A DNA stretch of 6,773 bases. Source: Syntrophaceae bacterium UBA5744 (lineage in GTDB: Bacteria; Desulfobacterota; Syntrophia; Syntrophales; UBA2192). A program made the translations under genes and the position numbers. Shown here piece after piece: positions 1-5,125 of the stretch (position 1 is the first letter of the stretch; each line of letters starts with the position of its first letter). The stretch spans positions 1-6,773 of the forward strand of contig DIFQ01000119.1 of the NCBI GenBank assembly GCA_002419215.1, given 5' to 3'. The notes under the pieces are model-generated. The model saw nothing but the letters and a program-made list of their open reading frames with translations. It was not told the origin of the DNA and searched no databases.

Positions 1-316
1 CCACGTTGTCGAAGACGTTCATGTGGGGCCAGATGGCGTAGGTCTGGAACACCATGCCCAGCCCCCTCTTGTCGGGCGGGACGAAGATGCCCCGCTCGGC
101 CGAGAAGACGACCTCGTCGCCGATGGCGATCTCTCCCGTATCGGGCGACTCCAGGCCGACGATGCACCGCAGCAGTGTCGTCTTGCCGCAGCCGCTCGGC
201 CCCAGGAGGGTGAAGATGCGGTTGGACGGGATGGTCAGATCGACGTCGGCCAGCGCCTCGATCTTCTTTCCGTCCGAATAGTAGTTCTTGCAGACGTTCC
301 TGACGAGGATTTCCAT
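1..316 (-). CDS. ABC transporter ATP-binding protein, FbpC/PotA-like (partial, N-terminal 105 codons)
   Basis: This is the nucleotide-binding subunit of an ABC importer; it hydrolyses ATP on the cytoplasmic face to drive uptake. Only residues 1-105 are present because the gene runs off the low-coordinate edge. Visible motifs are a Walker A P-loop GPSGCGKTT at residues 39-47 and a Q-loop MVFQTYAIWPHMNVFDNV with its glutamine at residue 91. The 'YAIWPHM.VF.NV' form is typical of the iron, putrescine and 2-aminoethylphosphonate importer ATPases (COG3842-like). The ABC signature, Walker B and H-loop lie outside the window. The ATG at 316 is preceded by a modest AAGGCAGGA ribosome binding site. 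It lies 114 bases downstream of the solute-binding protein gene on the same strand, so the two are probably one operon despite the repeat between them. Family is certain; substrate is not. Confidence 0.93.
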   Translation of the reverse strand, partial: MEILVRNVCKNYYSDGKKIEALADVDLTIPSNRIFTLLGPSGCGKTTLLRCIVGLESPDTGEIAIGDEVVFSAERGIFVPPDKRGLGMVFQTYAIWPHMNVFDNV

Positions 317-343
317 GATCCTGCCTTCGCTAGGCCTCCCGCG

Positions 344-390
344 CTTCCCCCTTTGCAAAAGGGGATAAAGGGGGACACAGGGGGATTTTT
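344..390 (+). repeat. C-run/G-run dispersed repeat, long copy (inside the ABC operon)
   Basis: Three G-runs follow one C-run: the order is CTTCCCCCTTTGCAAAAGGGG, then ATAAAGGGGG, then ACACAGGGGGATTTTT. The C-run can pair with any of the G-runs, so several alternative hairpins are possible in RNA from either strand. A second copy in opposite orientation lies at 1875-1910 and lacks one internal unit of about 10 bases. I recall similar C5/G5 modules dispersed in several environmental bacterial genomes. It sits between the binding-protein stop and the ATPase start, so it may change expression of the distal genes; that effect is inferred. Confidence 0.75.
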
Positions 391-430
391 TCTGCTCTTT
401 CCTAATCAACCAATTACTGCAGCGAAGCTG

Positions 431-1429
431 CTACTGCTTCGCGAAAATCTTTTTGAACTCGGCGCCCCACTTCTTGATCTCATCATCGGAGAGCTCCCGG
501 ATCGGGATGACCTTGGCCTTGTCGATCCCGGCAATCGGGGGATAGACGCCCGGGGCAAGGACGTATTCACCCACCTGGTCGGCCATGATCTTCATGGCTT
601 CCTTCGAGAGCCAGTAATCCACGAAGAGCCTCGCGGCGTTGGGGTGCGGCGCCCTGGCCGCAATGCCGATCCCGCGGGGAGTCCCCATCATGGGCTGCGT
701 AACCCTTGCCCAGTCCAGCGGCGCGGGTGCCTTGGTGACGATGTACTTCGGCATGGAGATACCGATCAGCTTCTCGCCCGTCTCGATCGGGGCCGGCGTG
801 GGACCGAAGGAGGCCACGAACATGGGGCTGTTGGCGGCCAGGCCCTTGAGGAACGCCCGCCACTCCGCGTCGGACTTGATCACGTTCTCCTTGAGCCCGA
901 CGAGCCAGGAAATGGTCGTGGGGTGCGAGGCGGGGTCGGCCATGACGATCTTGCCTTTCCACTTCGCGTTCGTCAGGTCCTGGTAGGTCCTGGGCAGATC
1001 GGCGGCCTTGACGAGATCCTTGTTGTAGATCAGGGCGACGTATTCGATGCCGAAGCTCTGGATCCTGCCGTCCTTGTTGGCCCACTTCGGGTAGCCTGCC
1101 GCGGTGGGAGAGATGTACGAGGCCAGCACGCCTTTCTTCATCAGCAGCTCCAGCACCGGGATGGGCGCCTGCAGGACGTCGGCCGTGAGCTTCCCTGCCG
1201 CGTGCTCCGTCAGGATCGTTGCCACGAACTTGCTGGTGGAGAGCCTCGTGTATTCCGCCTTGATGCCGTATTTCTTCTGGAACGCATCCATCACAGGCTC
1301 GACGGCGGTCATGTTGGCGTAGAACGCGACCTTCCCCTCGGCCTTCGCCTTGTCCGCCAGGGCCTGCGCAAATGCACAGGGCGCCGCGGCAAGCATCATC
1401 ACAACAACCAGGACAGCGATCTTCTTCAT
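431..1429 (-). CDS. ABC transporter extracellular solute-binding protein (COG1840 / FbpA-like)
   Basis: This is a periplasmic binding protein of 332 residues that would capture a solute and hand it to an inner-membrane ABC permease. Residues 1-21 (MKK, a hydrophobic core, then CAFA|Q) form a Sec signal peptide with a signal-peptidase I site. The mature part has the usual order of a family-1/6 binding protein: an early 'YANMTAVEPVMDAFQKKYGI' strand-helix, then 'IEYVALIYNKDLV' and 'TYQDLTNAKWKGKIVMADP' in the hinge region, and 'GIGIAARAPHPNAARLFVDYWLS' near the C-terminus. These match the COG1840 proteins often named iron(III)-binding. The adjacent tyrosine pair that binds ferric iron in classical FbpA is not seen, so iron is not assured as the ligand. 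The ATG at 1429 is set by AAGGAGGAT at 1436-1444. The ATPase gene follows on the same strand; the permease must lie outside the window. Confidence 0.9.
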   Translation of the reverse strand: MKKIAVLVVVMMLAAAPCAFAQALADKAKAEGKVAFYANMTAVEPVMDAFQKKYGIKAEYTRLSTSKFVATILTEHAAGKLTADVLQAPIPVLELLMKKGVLASYISPTAAGYPKWANKDGRIQSFGIEYVALIYNKDLVKAADLPRTYQDLTNAKWKGKIVMADPASHPTTISWLVGLKENVIKSDAEWRAFLKGLAANSPMFVASFGPTPAPIETGEKLIGISMPKYIVTKAPAPLDWARVTQPMMGTPRGIGIAARAPHPNAARLFVDYWLSKEAMKIMADQVGEYVLAPGVYPPIAGIDKAKVIPIRELSDDEIKKWGAEFKKIFAKQ

Positions 1430-1435
1430 GGCTTC

Positions 1436-1444
1436 ATCCTCCTT
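1436..1444 (-). promoter_or_regulatory. Ribosome binding site of the solute-binding protein gene
   Basis: On the minus strand AAGGAGGAT lies 6 bases before the ATG at 1429. It is a near-consensus Shine-Dalgarno sequence and decides this start. Confidence 0.8.
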
Positions 1445-1490
1445 CCCTCAATAACCCGGAACGATTGATCTTTCCCCATCCAGAGCGGGT

Positions 1491-1538
1491 ATCATAATAC
1501 GAAACTTTCCTTGCATCCATGGATTTTATTTATGCAAG
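1491..1538 (-). promoter_or_regulatory. Possible promoter region and inverted repeat upstream of the ABC operon
   Basis: On the minus strand the sequence GTATTATGAT offers overlapping -10-like hexamers (TATTAT and TATGAT) about 62-70 bases before the binding-protein start. No good -35 sits at 17 bases (TGGATG at best). Just upstream is a 7-bp inverted repeat, CTTGCAT at 1510-1516 and ATGCAAG at 1532-1538, separated by 15 bases. Its position, overlapping where a -35 would lie, could suit an operator. This is weak and speculative. Confidence 0.25.
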
Positions 1539-1542
1539 CAAC

Positions 1543-1573
1543 GGGGTCAGGCCTGATTATTGACATTTAAATG
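1543..1573 (+). repeat. GGGGTCAGG-type REP-like element, first copy
   Basis: The sequence begins GGGGTCAGGCCTGATTATTG and ends in the 10-bp palindrome CATTTAAATG at 1564-1573. From memory, GGGGTCA(A/G)..TTGACATT strings of this kind often flank REP-associated (Y1/IS200-like) transposase genes in Desulfobacterota and relatives. A related, more diverged string starts at 1688 in the same orientation. No transposase is present here, so this is an orphan element or a remnant. Confidence 0.5.
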
Positions 1574-1620
1574 AGAGGCGCAATTCCGGATCGACGGAGA
1601 CAGCATATACCGCCGACAAA

Positions 1621-1656
1621 AGAGGGCAGGGACGGTGCCGACCCTGCCTTTTGTTT
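1621..1656. terminator. Bidirectional rho-independent terminator-like hairpin
   Basis: GGCAGGG at 1625-1631 pairs perfectly with CCCTGCC at 1642-1648 around a 10-base loop. An A-rich run precedes the stem and TTTTGTTT follows it, so either strand gives a G/C stem followed by a U-run. No gene ends close by on either strand: it lies about 270 bases beyond the YeaQ-like stop and upstream of the ABC operon. It may stop read-through into the ABC operon, or be a relic of a lost gene. Confidence 0.7.
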
Positions 1657-1687
1657 CGAAGGAGCGCCAGCCCGTGGGGGGAGAGAA

Positions 1688-1719
1688 GGGGTCAAGTCGT
1701 GTATTTAAGCATTATACTG
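1688..1719 (+). repeat. GGGGTCAAG-type REP-like element, second copy (diverged)
   Basis: The string begins GGGGTCAAGTCGTGTATTTA and runs into an AT-rich segment. It shares the GGGGTCA head and orientation with the element at 1543 and lies 145 bases from it. It may be the other end of a small decayed unit or a separate REP-like copy. Confidence 0.4.
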
Positions 1720-1874
1720 TGAATTCGTTGACGGCCCACACATTTGCACATTGGGCAAAAATAGACGCGCTCTCATCAGTGAATGAACTGAAGATCAGGC
1801 ACACGATGGGCGACATCATGAGAGGCACGCTGAAGCTCCCCGATGGTCCGCTGAACTTCTAGAAGGCACCCGGC

Positions 1875-1910
1875 AAAATCCCCCTCTGTCCCCCTTTGTG
1901 AAGGGGGAAG
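1875..1910 (-). repeat. C-run/G-run dispersed repeat, short copy
   Basis: Read on the minus strand this is CTTCCCCCTTCACAAAGGGG followed by GACAGAGGGGGATTTT. It matches the copy at 344-390 apart from a few substitutions and the loss of one G-run unit of about 10 bases. It begins 17 bases after the stop of the YeaQ-like gene. The C-run and G-runs can form a hairpin and might act as a transcript end for that gene, although no U-run follows the stem directly. Confidence 0.75.
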
Positions 1911-1927
1911 TCATTAGGAGAGGGCTG

Positions 1928-2176
1928 CTATTTTTTGATGAAGCGGTACAGGATCAAAAGAAGAATGGCTCCGCCCGTAGCCAGCAGGATGCTCCCTATA
2001 TTGAATCCCGTGACGGTCCCGAGCCCCAGGAAGGACCCGACATAGCCGCCCACAAAAGCGCCCGCCACCCCGATCAAAACCGTGATGATGAACCCTCCCG
2101 GGTCCTTGCCCGGCATGATGAATTTCGCCAACAGCCCAACGATCAACCCCATCACGATCCACGACAGAATTCCCAT
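1928..2176 (-). CDS. GlsB/YeaQ/YmgE family small membrane protein
   Basis: This is an 82-residue integral membrane protein of the family once called transglycosylase-associated proteins, which are often stress-induced; the biochemical role is not established. Three hydrophobic segments are visible at about residues 3-22, 27-52 and 61-79. They are glycine-rich, with the characteristic 'GLLAKFIMPGKDPGGFIITVLIGVAGAFVGGYVG' order (split here: GLLAKFIMPGKDPGG, then FIITVLIGVAGAFVGGYVG). The C-terminus is the basic YRFIKK. Length is typical of the family. A longer in-frame ATG exists at 2344, but the start at 2176 has a strong AGGAGGGT ribosome binding site and the conserved MG.LSWI opening, so I choose it. 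The gene is monocistronic: a terminator lies upstream at 2350-2373 and a repeat follows the stop. Confidence 0.92.
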   Translation of the reverse strand: MGILSWIVMGLIVGLLAKFIMPGKDPGGFIITVLIGVAGAFVGGYVGSFLGLGTVTGFNIGSILLATGGAILLLILYRFIKK

Positions 2177-2277
2177 GGTCACCCTCCTTCGCGAATGTTG
2201 CGTTCTCGTTGCTTTGCAGGGATCTGTTAAGGGCTCCCTTACCGAGTTGACCAGAGCGCTTCTCACCCGGCACGCCC

Positions 2278-2286
2278 AGAATAGCA
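2278..2286 (-). promoter_or_regulatory. Possible extended -10 promoter of the YeaQ-like gene
   Basis: On the minus strand the string TGCTATTCT fits an extended -10 (TGn followed by a TATAAT-like hexamer), about 100 bases before the start codon. It falls between the upstream terminator and the gene, where a promoter is required. No convincing -35 is seen, which is tolerable for extended -10 promoters. Confidence 0.35.
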
Positions 2287-2342
2287 CAAATTGATTCGTC
2301 CGTCCGAAAATTACTGCACAGCGTCGTGGGCGGGAAAGAGAC

Positions 2343-2378
2343 AAAAAAAGGCAGGATCAGCGATGACCCTGCCTTTTT
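2343..2378. terminator. Bidirectional rho-independent terminator after the Ig-repeat gene
   Basis: GGCAGG at 2350-2355 pairs with CCTGCC at 2368-2373. After one A/C mismatch, TCA pairs with TGA, closing a four-base loop (GCGA on plus, TCGC on minus). On the minus strand the stem is followed by seven T (2349-2343), which suits the Ig-repeat gene that ends 60 bases upstream. On the plus strand the stem is followed by TTTTTCTTT, so it can work both ways. It also separates this gene from the YeaQ-like gene. Confidence 0.88.
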
Positions 2379-2432
2379 CTTTCAGATAAACTCCGGTCTG
2401 TGTTCCTTCCCGAAATCTCCGGTTCGGCCGCG

Positions 2433-4046
2433 CTACTGCACCGTCATGGTCTGGGTGGCCGTCGTCCCCTTGCTGTCTTTGACGGTGATGGTGGCCGTCC
2501 CCTTTGCCCTGGGGGTCATCTGGAACTGGGTGGCGTTGACCTGGGTCAGGCTCAGCTGGTTGCCGGAAACGGTTGCCGTGTAGGGCGCAACACCGCCCTG
2601 GACCGACAGGGCCCGGATGGCGGCTGCCCCCGTCGCGCCGAGCTTCAGCGTGGTGGACGACACGTAGAGTTTCAGCGGCGCCACCGGGGCGGTTATCGCG
2701 ACGGCGTGCTGCTTCGTTGTGCCCTTGGCGTCCTTTACCGTAATAACCACGTTGCCCGGCGATTTCGGGGTCAGCGTGTATTTCTTCTCGTCGACCTTGG
2801 TCACCGTGAGCTGGCTGCCCGACACCGTCACCGTGAAGGGGCTCGCGCCGCCTATCAGCGAAAGCGTGCCGTTCGTGCCCACCGTCATCGCACTCGGGGC
2901 GGCCAGCGTCAGCGTCGGCAGGTTCCGAACGATCAGCGACTGCTCCCGGGTCGCGCCTCCGCTGTCCCTGGCCACGATGCCGACCACGCCGGCCTGGCGG
3001 CCGGTGACGGTATACTGCCCGGTTCCCTGCTGCTGGATCGTCACGGCGTTGGGATTGCTCGCGGTCACGGTGTAGGGCGCCTTCCCGCCCGAGACGGCCA
3101 GCGGGGTCGTCTGCCCCACGTCGATGGTCCTCGGCTCGGCGGTCAACCGGGGAAACGACAGGGTGACCCATTCCTTGACGGTGACCGTCCTGCTCGCCGT
3201 CTGTCCCTTGCCGTCCTTGACCGTGACAGTCCCCTGACCGGTCGACTTGGCCGTGAGCGTGTAGACGGGGCGCCCCTGGGCGTCATTGCCCTTGAGCGCT
3301 GCCGAGAGGTGCGGGCTTGTCGAAACCGTGTAGGGCGGGTTGCCGCTGCTGATGACGAGCTCGCCCCTGCCTCCCGCCAGTATCGTGGCATCGGCCGAGA
3401 CGCTCAGCGGTTTCGTCGTGCTTACGTGCACTGTGCCCTGCACCCTTGCGCCCGCGGCATCCGTGACGGTGATCTGCGTCGTCCCCGCCGCCACCCCCCA
3501 GACCATGTAGAGGTTCGTCCGGGCCTCGACGCGGGCAATGCCCGGGTTGGCCGACACGACCGTGTAGGGCGCCTTGCCGCCCGAAACACCGAACCCCCGC
3601 CCCTGGCCGACCGCCACGGGGTTCGACGCGCCCGGCAGCGCGCCGAGAGCGAGCGGCTGCGCCCCGGGGTCATAGACCACGATCTCGCGGACCATGGTAT
3701 TGCCCTTTGTGTCCTTGATCGTGAGAATGGTCGTGCCGACGGCCTTGGGGGTCACCTTGAAGGAGACCTGCGCCCCCGGGTAAGACGGTTCGATGACGAC
3801 AAGGGGCTTGGTCAGGCTGAATGAATAGGGTCTCGTGCCGCCGTTGATGTTCATGGGGTAGGAACCCCGCTTCAGGTCCAGGCGGGTCTGATACGAGTAA
3901 AACGATTTCCCGTCGCCTGCCACGATGCGAAGCACCTCGGCGGCATCGGCCGGGGGCGGGAATGCAGGGACGGACAACGTCAGCGAACAGGCCGTCACGA
4001 TGACGGCGCACAGCGAAAACACCCCTCGAAACGAAAAACGAATCAT
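2433..4046 (-). CDS. Exported protein with six tandem Ig-like (BIG-type) repeats
   Basis: The product has 537 residues and I recognise no catalytic domain. After an N-terminal export signal (about residues 1-36, ending ADA|AEV) almost all of the chain is six repeats of 78-87 residues. Each opens near a 'GG..PYTV' turn (PY/PF at residues 73, 160, 238, 324, 403 and 488) and ends in a strand such as 'ATITVKDSKGTT' (111, 195, 277, 360, 438 and 523). This is the pattern of bacterial Ig-like beta-sandwich domains found in surface and adhesion proteins. The last two repeats are the most alike. A VTAC string at residues 17-20 fits a lipobox, so lipoprotein anchoring is possible, although the hydrophobic residues after C20 favour ordinary cleavage. 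The ATG at 4046 follows GGAAGGGAGAGATTCT; a longer in-frame reading exists but it crosses repeats. A strong terminator follows. No sortase, PorSS or autotransporter tail is visible. Confidence 0.85.
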   Translation of the reverse strand: MIRFSFRGVFSLCAVIVTACSLTLSVPAFPPPADAAEVLRIVAGDGKSFYSYQTRLDLKRGSYPMNINGGTRPYSFSLTKPLVVIEPSYPGAQVSFKVTPKAVGTTILTIKDTKGNTMVREIVVYDPGAQPLALGALPGASNPVAVGQGRGFGVSGGKAPYTVVSANPGIARVEARTNLYMVWGVAAGTTQITVTDAAGARVQGTVHVSTTKPLSVSADATILAGGRGELVISSGNPPYTVSTSPHLSAALKGNDAQGRPVYTLTAKSTGQGTVTVKDGKGQTASRTVTVKEWVTLSFPRLTAEPRTIDVGQTTPLAVSGGKAPYTVTASNPNAVTIQQQGTGQYTVTGRQAGVVGIVARDSGGATREQSLIVRNLPTLTLAAPSAMTVGTNGTLSLIGGASPFTVTVSGSQLTVTKVDEKKYTLTPKSPGNVVITVKDAKGTTKQHAVAITAPVAPLKLYVSSTTLKLGATGAAAIRALSVQGGVAPYTATVSGNQLSLTQVNATQFQMTPRAKGTATITVKDSKGTTATQTMTVQ

Positions 4047-4411
4047 AGAATCTCTCCCTTCCATGAACGGCTCATCTGCCGACGACAGGCAATGGCCTTC
4101 ACATGTTGAGTTTTCAATCGGAATGCATGGGATGACAGAGCGGACGGCCCGCATGAACTGACCGCGGCGCGAAGGGAAAATGCATTTTTCATGCCCTGTC
4201 GGACGCAAAAGACGCTCCCGGTCACAGAGCCATTTTTGCGGGAATAAATGCGGGGGCAGGATGGATTGCCGACGTTTCGGCCAGGCTGGATTGCTTGTCG
4301 GTTGGGGGAACAACGGAGAAATTTGAAGGCGGGATTGCCGAACCGGCCTGACGGCCTCCTCGCAATGACAAGGGCGGGAAACGGAGAGAGTTCCATATCC
4401 CGCCCGACCGA
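4047..4411. other. Intergenic region upstream of the Ig-repeat gene
   Basis: No gene is supported here. The high-coordinate half carries the TCATTGCGAG repeat cluster. The low-coordinate half must hold the promoter and leader of the Ig-repeat gene, but I see no confident -35/-10 pair. A perfect 12-bp palindrome, AAAATGCATTTT, lies at 4177-4188, about 130 bases upstream of the start, and could be a regulator site or chance. Frames open across the region are unconvincing extensions. Confidence 0.5.
4263..4370 (-). repeat. TCATTGCGAG / GCAATCC-type dispersed repeat cluster
   Basis: On the minus strand the segment begins TTGTCATTGCGAGGAGGCCG and contains three GCAATCC strings (plus-strand GGATTGC at 4263, 4288 and 4332). 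One unit is an inverted repeat: plus-strand ATTGC at 4334-4338 pairs with GCAAT at 4362-4366, with an inner GGCC-TGAC-GGCC hairpin. Strings of the form 'GTCATTGCGAGGAG...GCAATC' are a widespread interspersed intergenic repeat in many bacterial genomes (from memory). It lies just 3' of the first DsrE gene's stop, where a hairpin could protect or end the transcript. Confidence 0.7.
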
Positions 4412-4915
4412 TCAATATACGGGCACGATGGAATAGCCCTTGGCCTGATAGCCGATCAGGGAAATCCAGCCGTTCGGCACGTGCTTGATCCCCGGCAGCA
4501 TCGACGCCGGGTCCACGCCGAACACTTTGGCGGCAAAGTCGCAGACCTCGAGCTTGATCCCGTCTTTCGCCATAGCCTGGACAGTCTGCGCGATCTCATC
4601 CATCGACTTCTGGTCTTCCATCGAGAAGCCCTGCCGGTTCCCGGAGATCAGCTTGACGGAAGGGCCCATGAAGGCGACGACAAATGATGGTTTCTTCGAT
4701 ACAGCCCGGATGCCCCGATCCTTATAGGTATCGTGGATCAGTTTGAGCTGCATGGCGGCGCTCTTCGCGCTTGCGGCCCTCACGTCGAAAATCGCCTTGA
4801 CGGACTTCAGCCCGGCAAGGGATTCGGAAGTCGCAGCAGATGCGGGCCCGATGAGGGTCAGCATGAATACCAGCGCGACAGCAATCGAACCAATCGTCCT
4901 AGAACTTTTCGCCAT
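4412..4915 (-). CDS. Exported DsrE-family protein, distal paralogue
   Basis: The product has 167 residues. Residues 1-27 are a Sec signal peptide (basic start, hydrophobic core, GPASA|A), so the mature protein should be periplasmic, unlike the cytoplasmic DsrE/TusD sulfur-relay proteins. The mature part matches the DsrE/DsrF-like fold: 'KAIFDVRAASAKSAAMQLK' as first strand and helix, 'PSFVVAFMGPSVKLIS' as second strand, 'DGIKLEVCDFAAKVFGVDP' carrying the single cysteine C125, and a C-terminal 'LPGIKHVPNGWISLIGYQAKGYS' typical of the family. C125 is at the usual place for a persulfide-carrying or otherwise conserved cysteine, but activity is not shown. AGGAGGTG at 4922-4929 sets the start. It is the second of two tandem copies; the neighbour at 5126-5629 has the same length and no gaps against it. 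Function could be sulfur transfer, redox sensing or something else. Confidence 0.87.
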   Translation of the reverse strand: MAKSSRTIGSIAVALVFMLTLIGPASAATSESLAGLKSVKAIFDVRAASAKSAAMQLKLIHDTYKDRGIRAVSKKPSFVVAFMGPSVKLISGNRQGFSMEDQKSMDEIAQTVQAMAKDGIKLEVCDFAAKVFGVDPASMLPGIKHVPNGWISLIGYQAKGYSIVPVY

Positions 4916-5125
4916 TTTTCACACCTCCTGTTTTCTTGCTTCACTCACGCCCGCCCTGTCTGCGAGACATGCACCATGCAGAAGGGTCGCCCTTGATCAG
5001 CGTCCTTGATCCCGTCTGATCCGGATCCGTGAATCGAGATCGTGAAGGGCATCCCCTTCTTCCAGACGGCCTCGCAGTGGCACGGGCGGCAGCGGGAGTT
5101 TGCCTGCGCTGTCCGCCGCGGGACA
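4916..5125. other. Spacer between the two DsrE-family genes
   Basis: This 210-base spacer holds two short hairpins, AAGGG-TCG-CCCTT at 4982-4994 and GAAGGG-CATC-CCCTTC at 5044-5059, and a 10-bp palindrome GATCCGGATC at 5018-5027. Neither hairpin has a U-run, so neither is a clear terminator. Just after the proximal gene's stop, the minus strand reads CCGTGCCACTGCGAGGCCGT, resembling the TCATTGCGAGGAGGCCGTC string found at the matching distance after the distal gene. A minus-strand frame ending at 4945 contains a CRPCH string but has no usable start before it. Confidence 0.45.
4922..4929 (-). promoter_or_regulatory. Ribosome binding site of the distal DsrE-family gene
   Basis: Consensus AGGAGGTG lies 6 bases before the ATG at 4915. 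The same motif precedes the paralogue, so translation signals were duplicated with the gene. Confidence 0.8.

Larger units (their letters stand above)
1574..1874. other. Gene-poor stretch between the REP-like element and the C-run/G-run repeat
   Basis: I find no gene that I can support here. A plus-strand frame is open from 1635 to 1862 (75 codons), but its first ATG lies inside the terminator hairpin, it has no ribosome binding site, and its product resembles nothing I recognise. The stretch contains the hairpin terminator at 1621-1656, the second GGGGTCA-type string at 1688, and a small inverted repeat, GCCCA at 1734-1738 with TGGGC at 1752-1756, followed by an A-run. It is locally more AT-rich than the flanking genes, as expected for intergenic or decayed mobile DNA. 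Confidence 0.5.

Noticed and set aside
23..1468. Long plus-strand open frame of 481 codons opposite the ABC genes
   Set aside because: It is an antisense shadow of the ATPase and binding-protein genes. Its product is rich in R, G, D and H with no domain, while the opposite strand encodes clear family motifs and ribosome binding sites.
1635..1862. Plus-strand 75-codon frame in the gene-poor region
   Set aside because: Its ATG lies inside a terminator hairpin, it has no ribosome binding site, and the frame runs through a GGGGTCA-type repeat.
344..1910. CRISPR array or attachment sites made of the C-run/G-run repeats
   Set aside because: Only two copies exist, far apart and inverted, without regular spacers or an integrase nearby.
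2400..3824. Plus-strand 474-codon open frame opposite the Ig-repeat gene
   Set aside because: This is an antisense shadow of a repetitive, GC-rich coding sequence; the product is low-complexity R/G/H-rich with no ribosome binding site.
4047..4415. Longer N-terminus (extra 123 codons) for the Ig-repeat protein
   Set aside because: The extension crosses the dispersed repeat cluster and would bury the signal peptide. The ATG at 4046 has a good ribosome binding site and is followed directly by the signal peptide.
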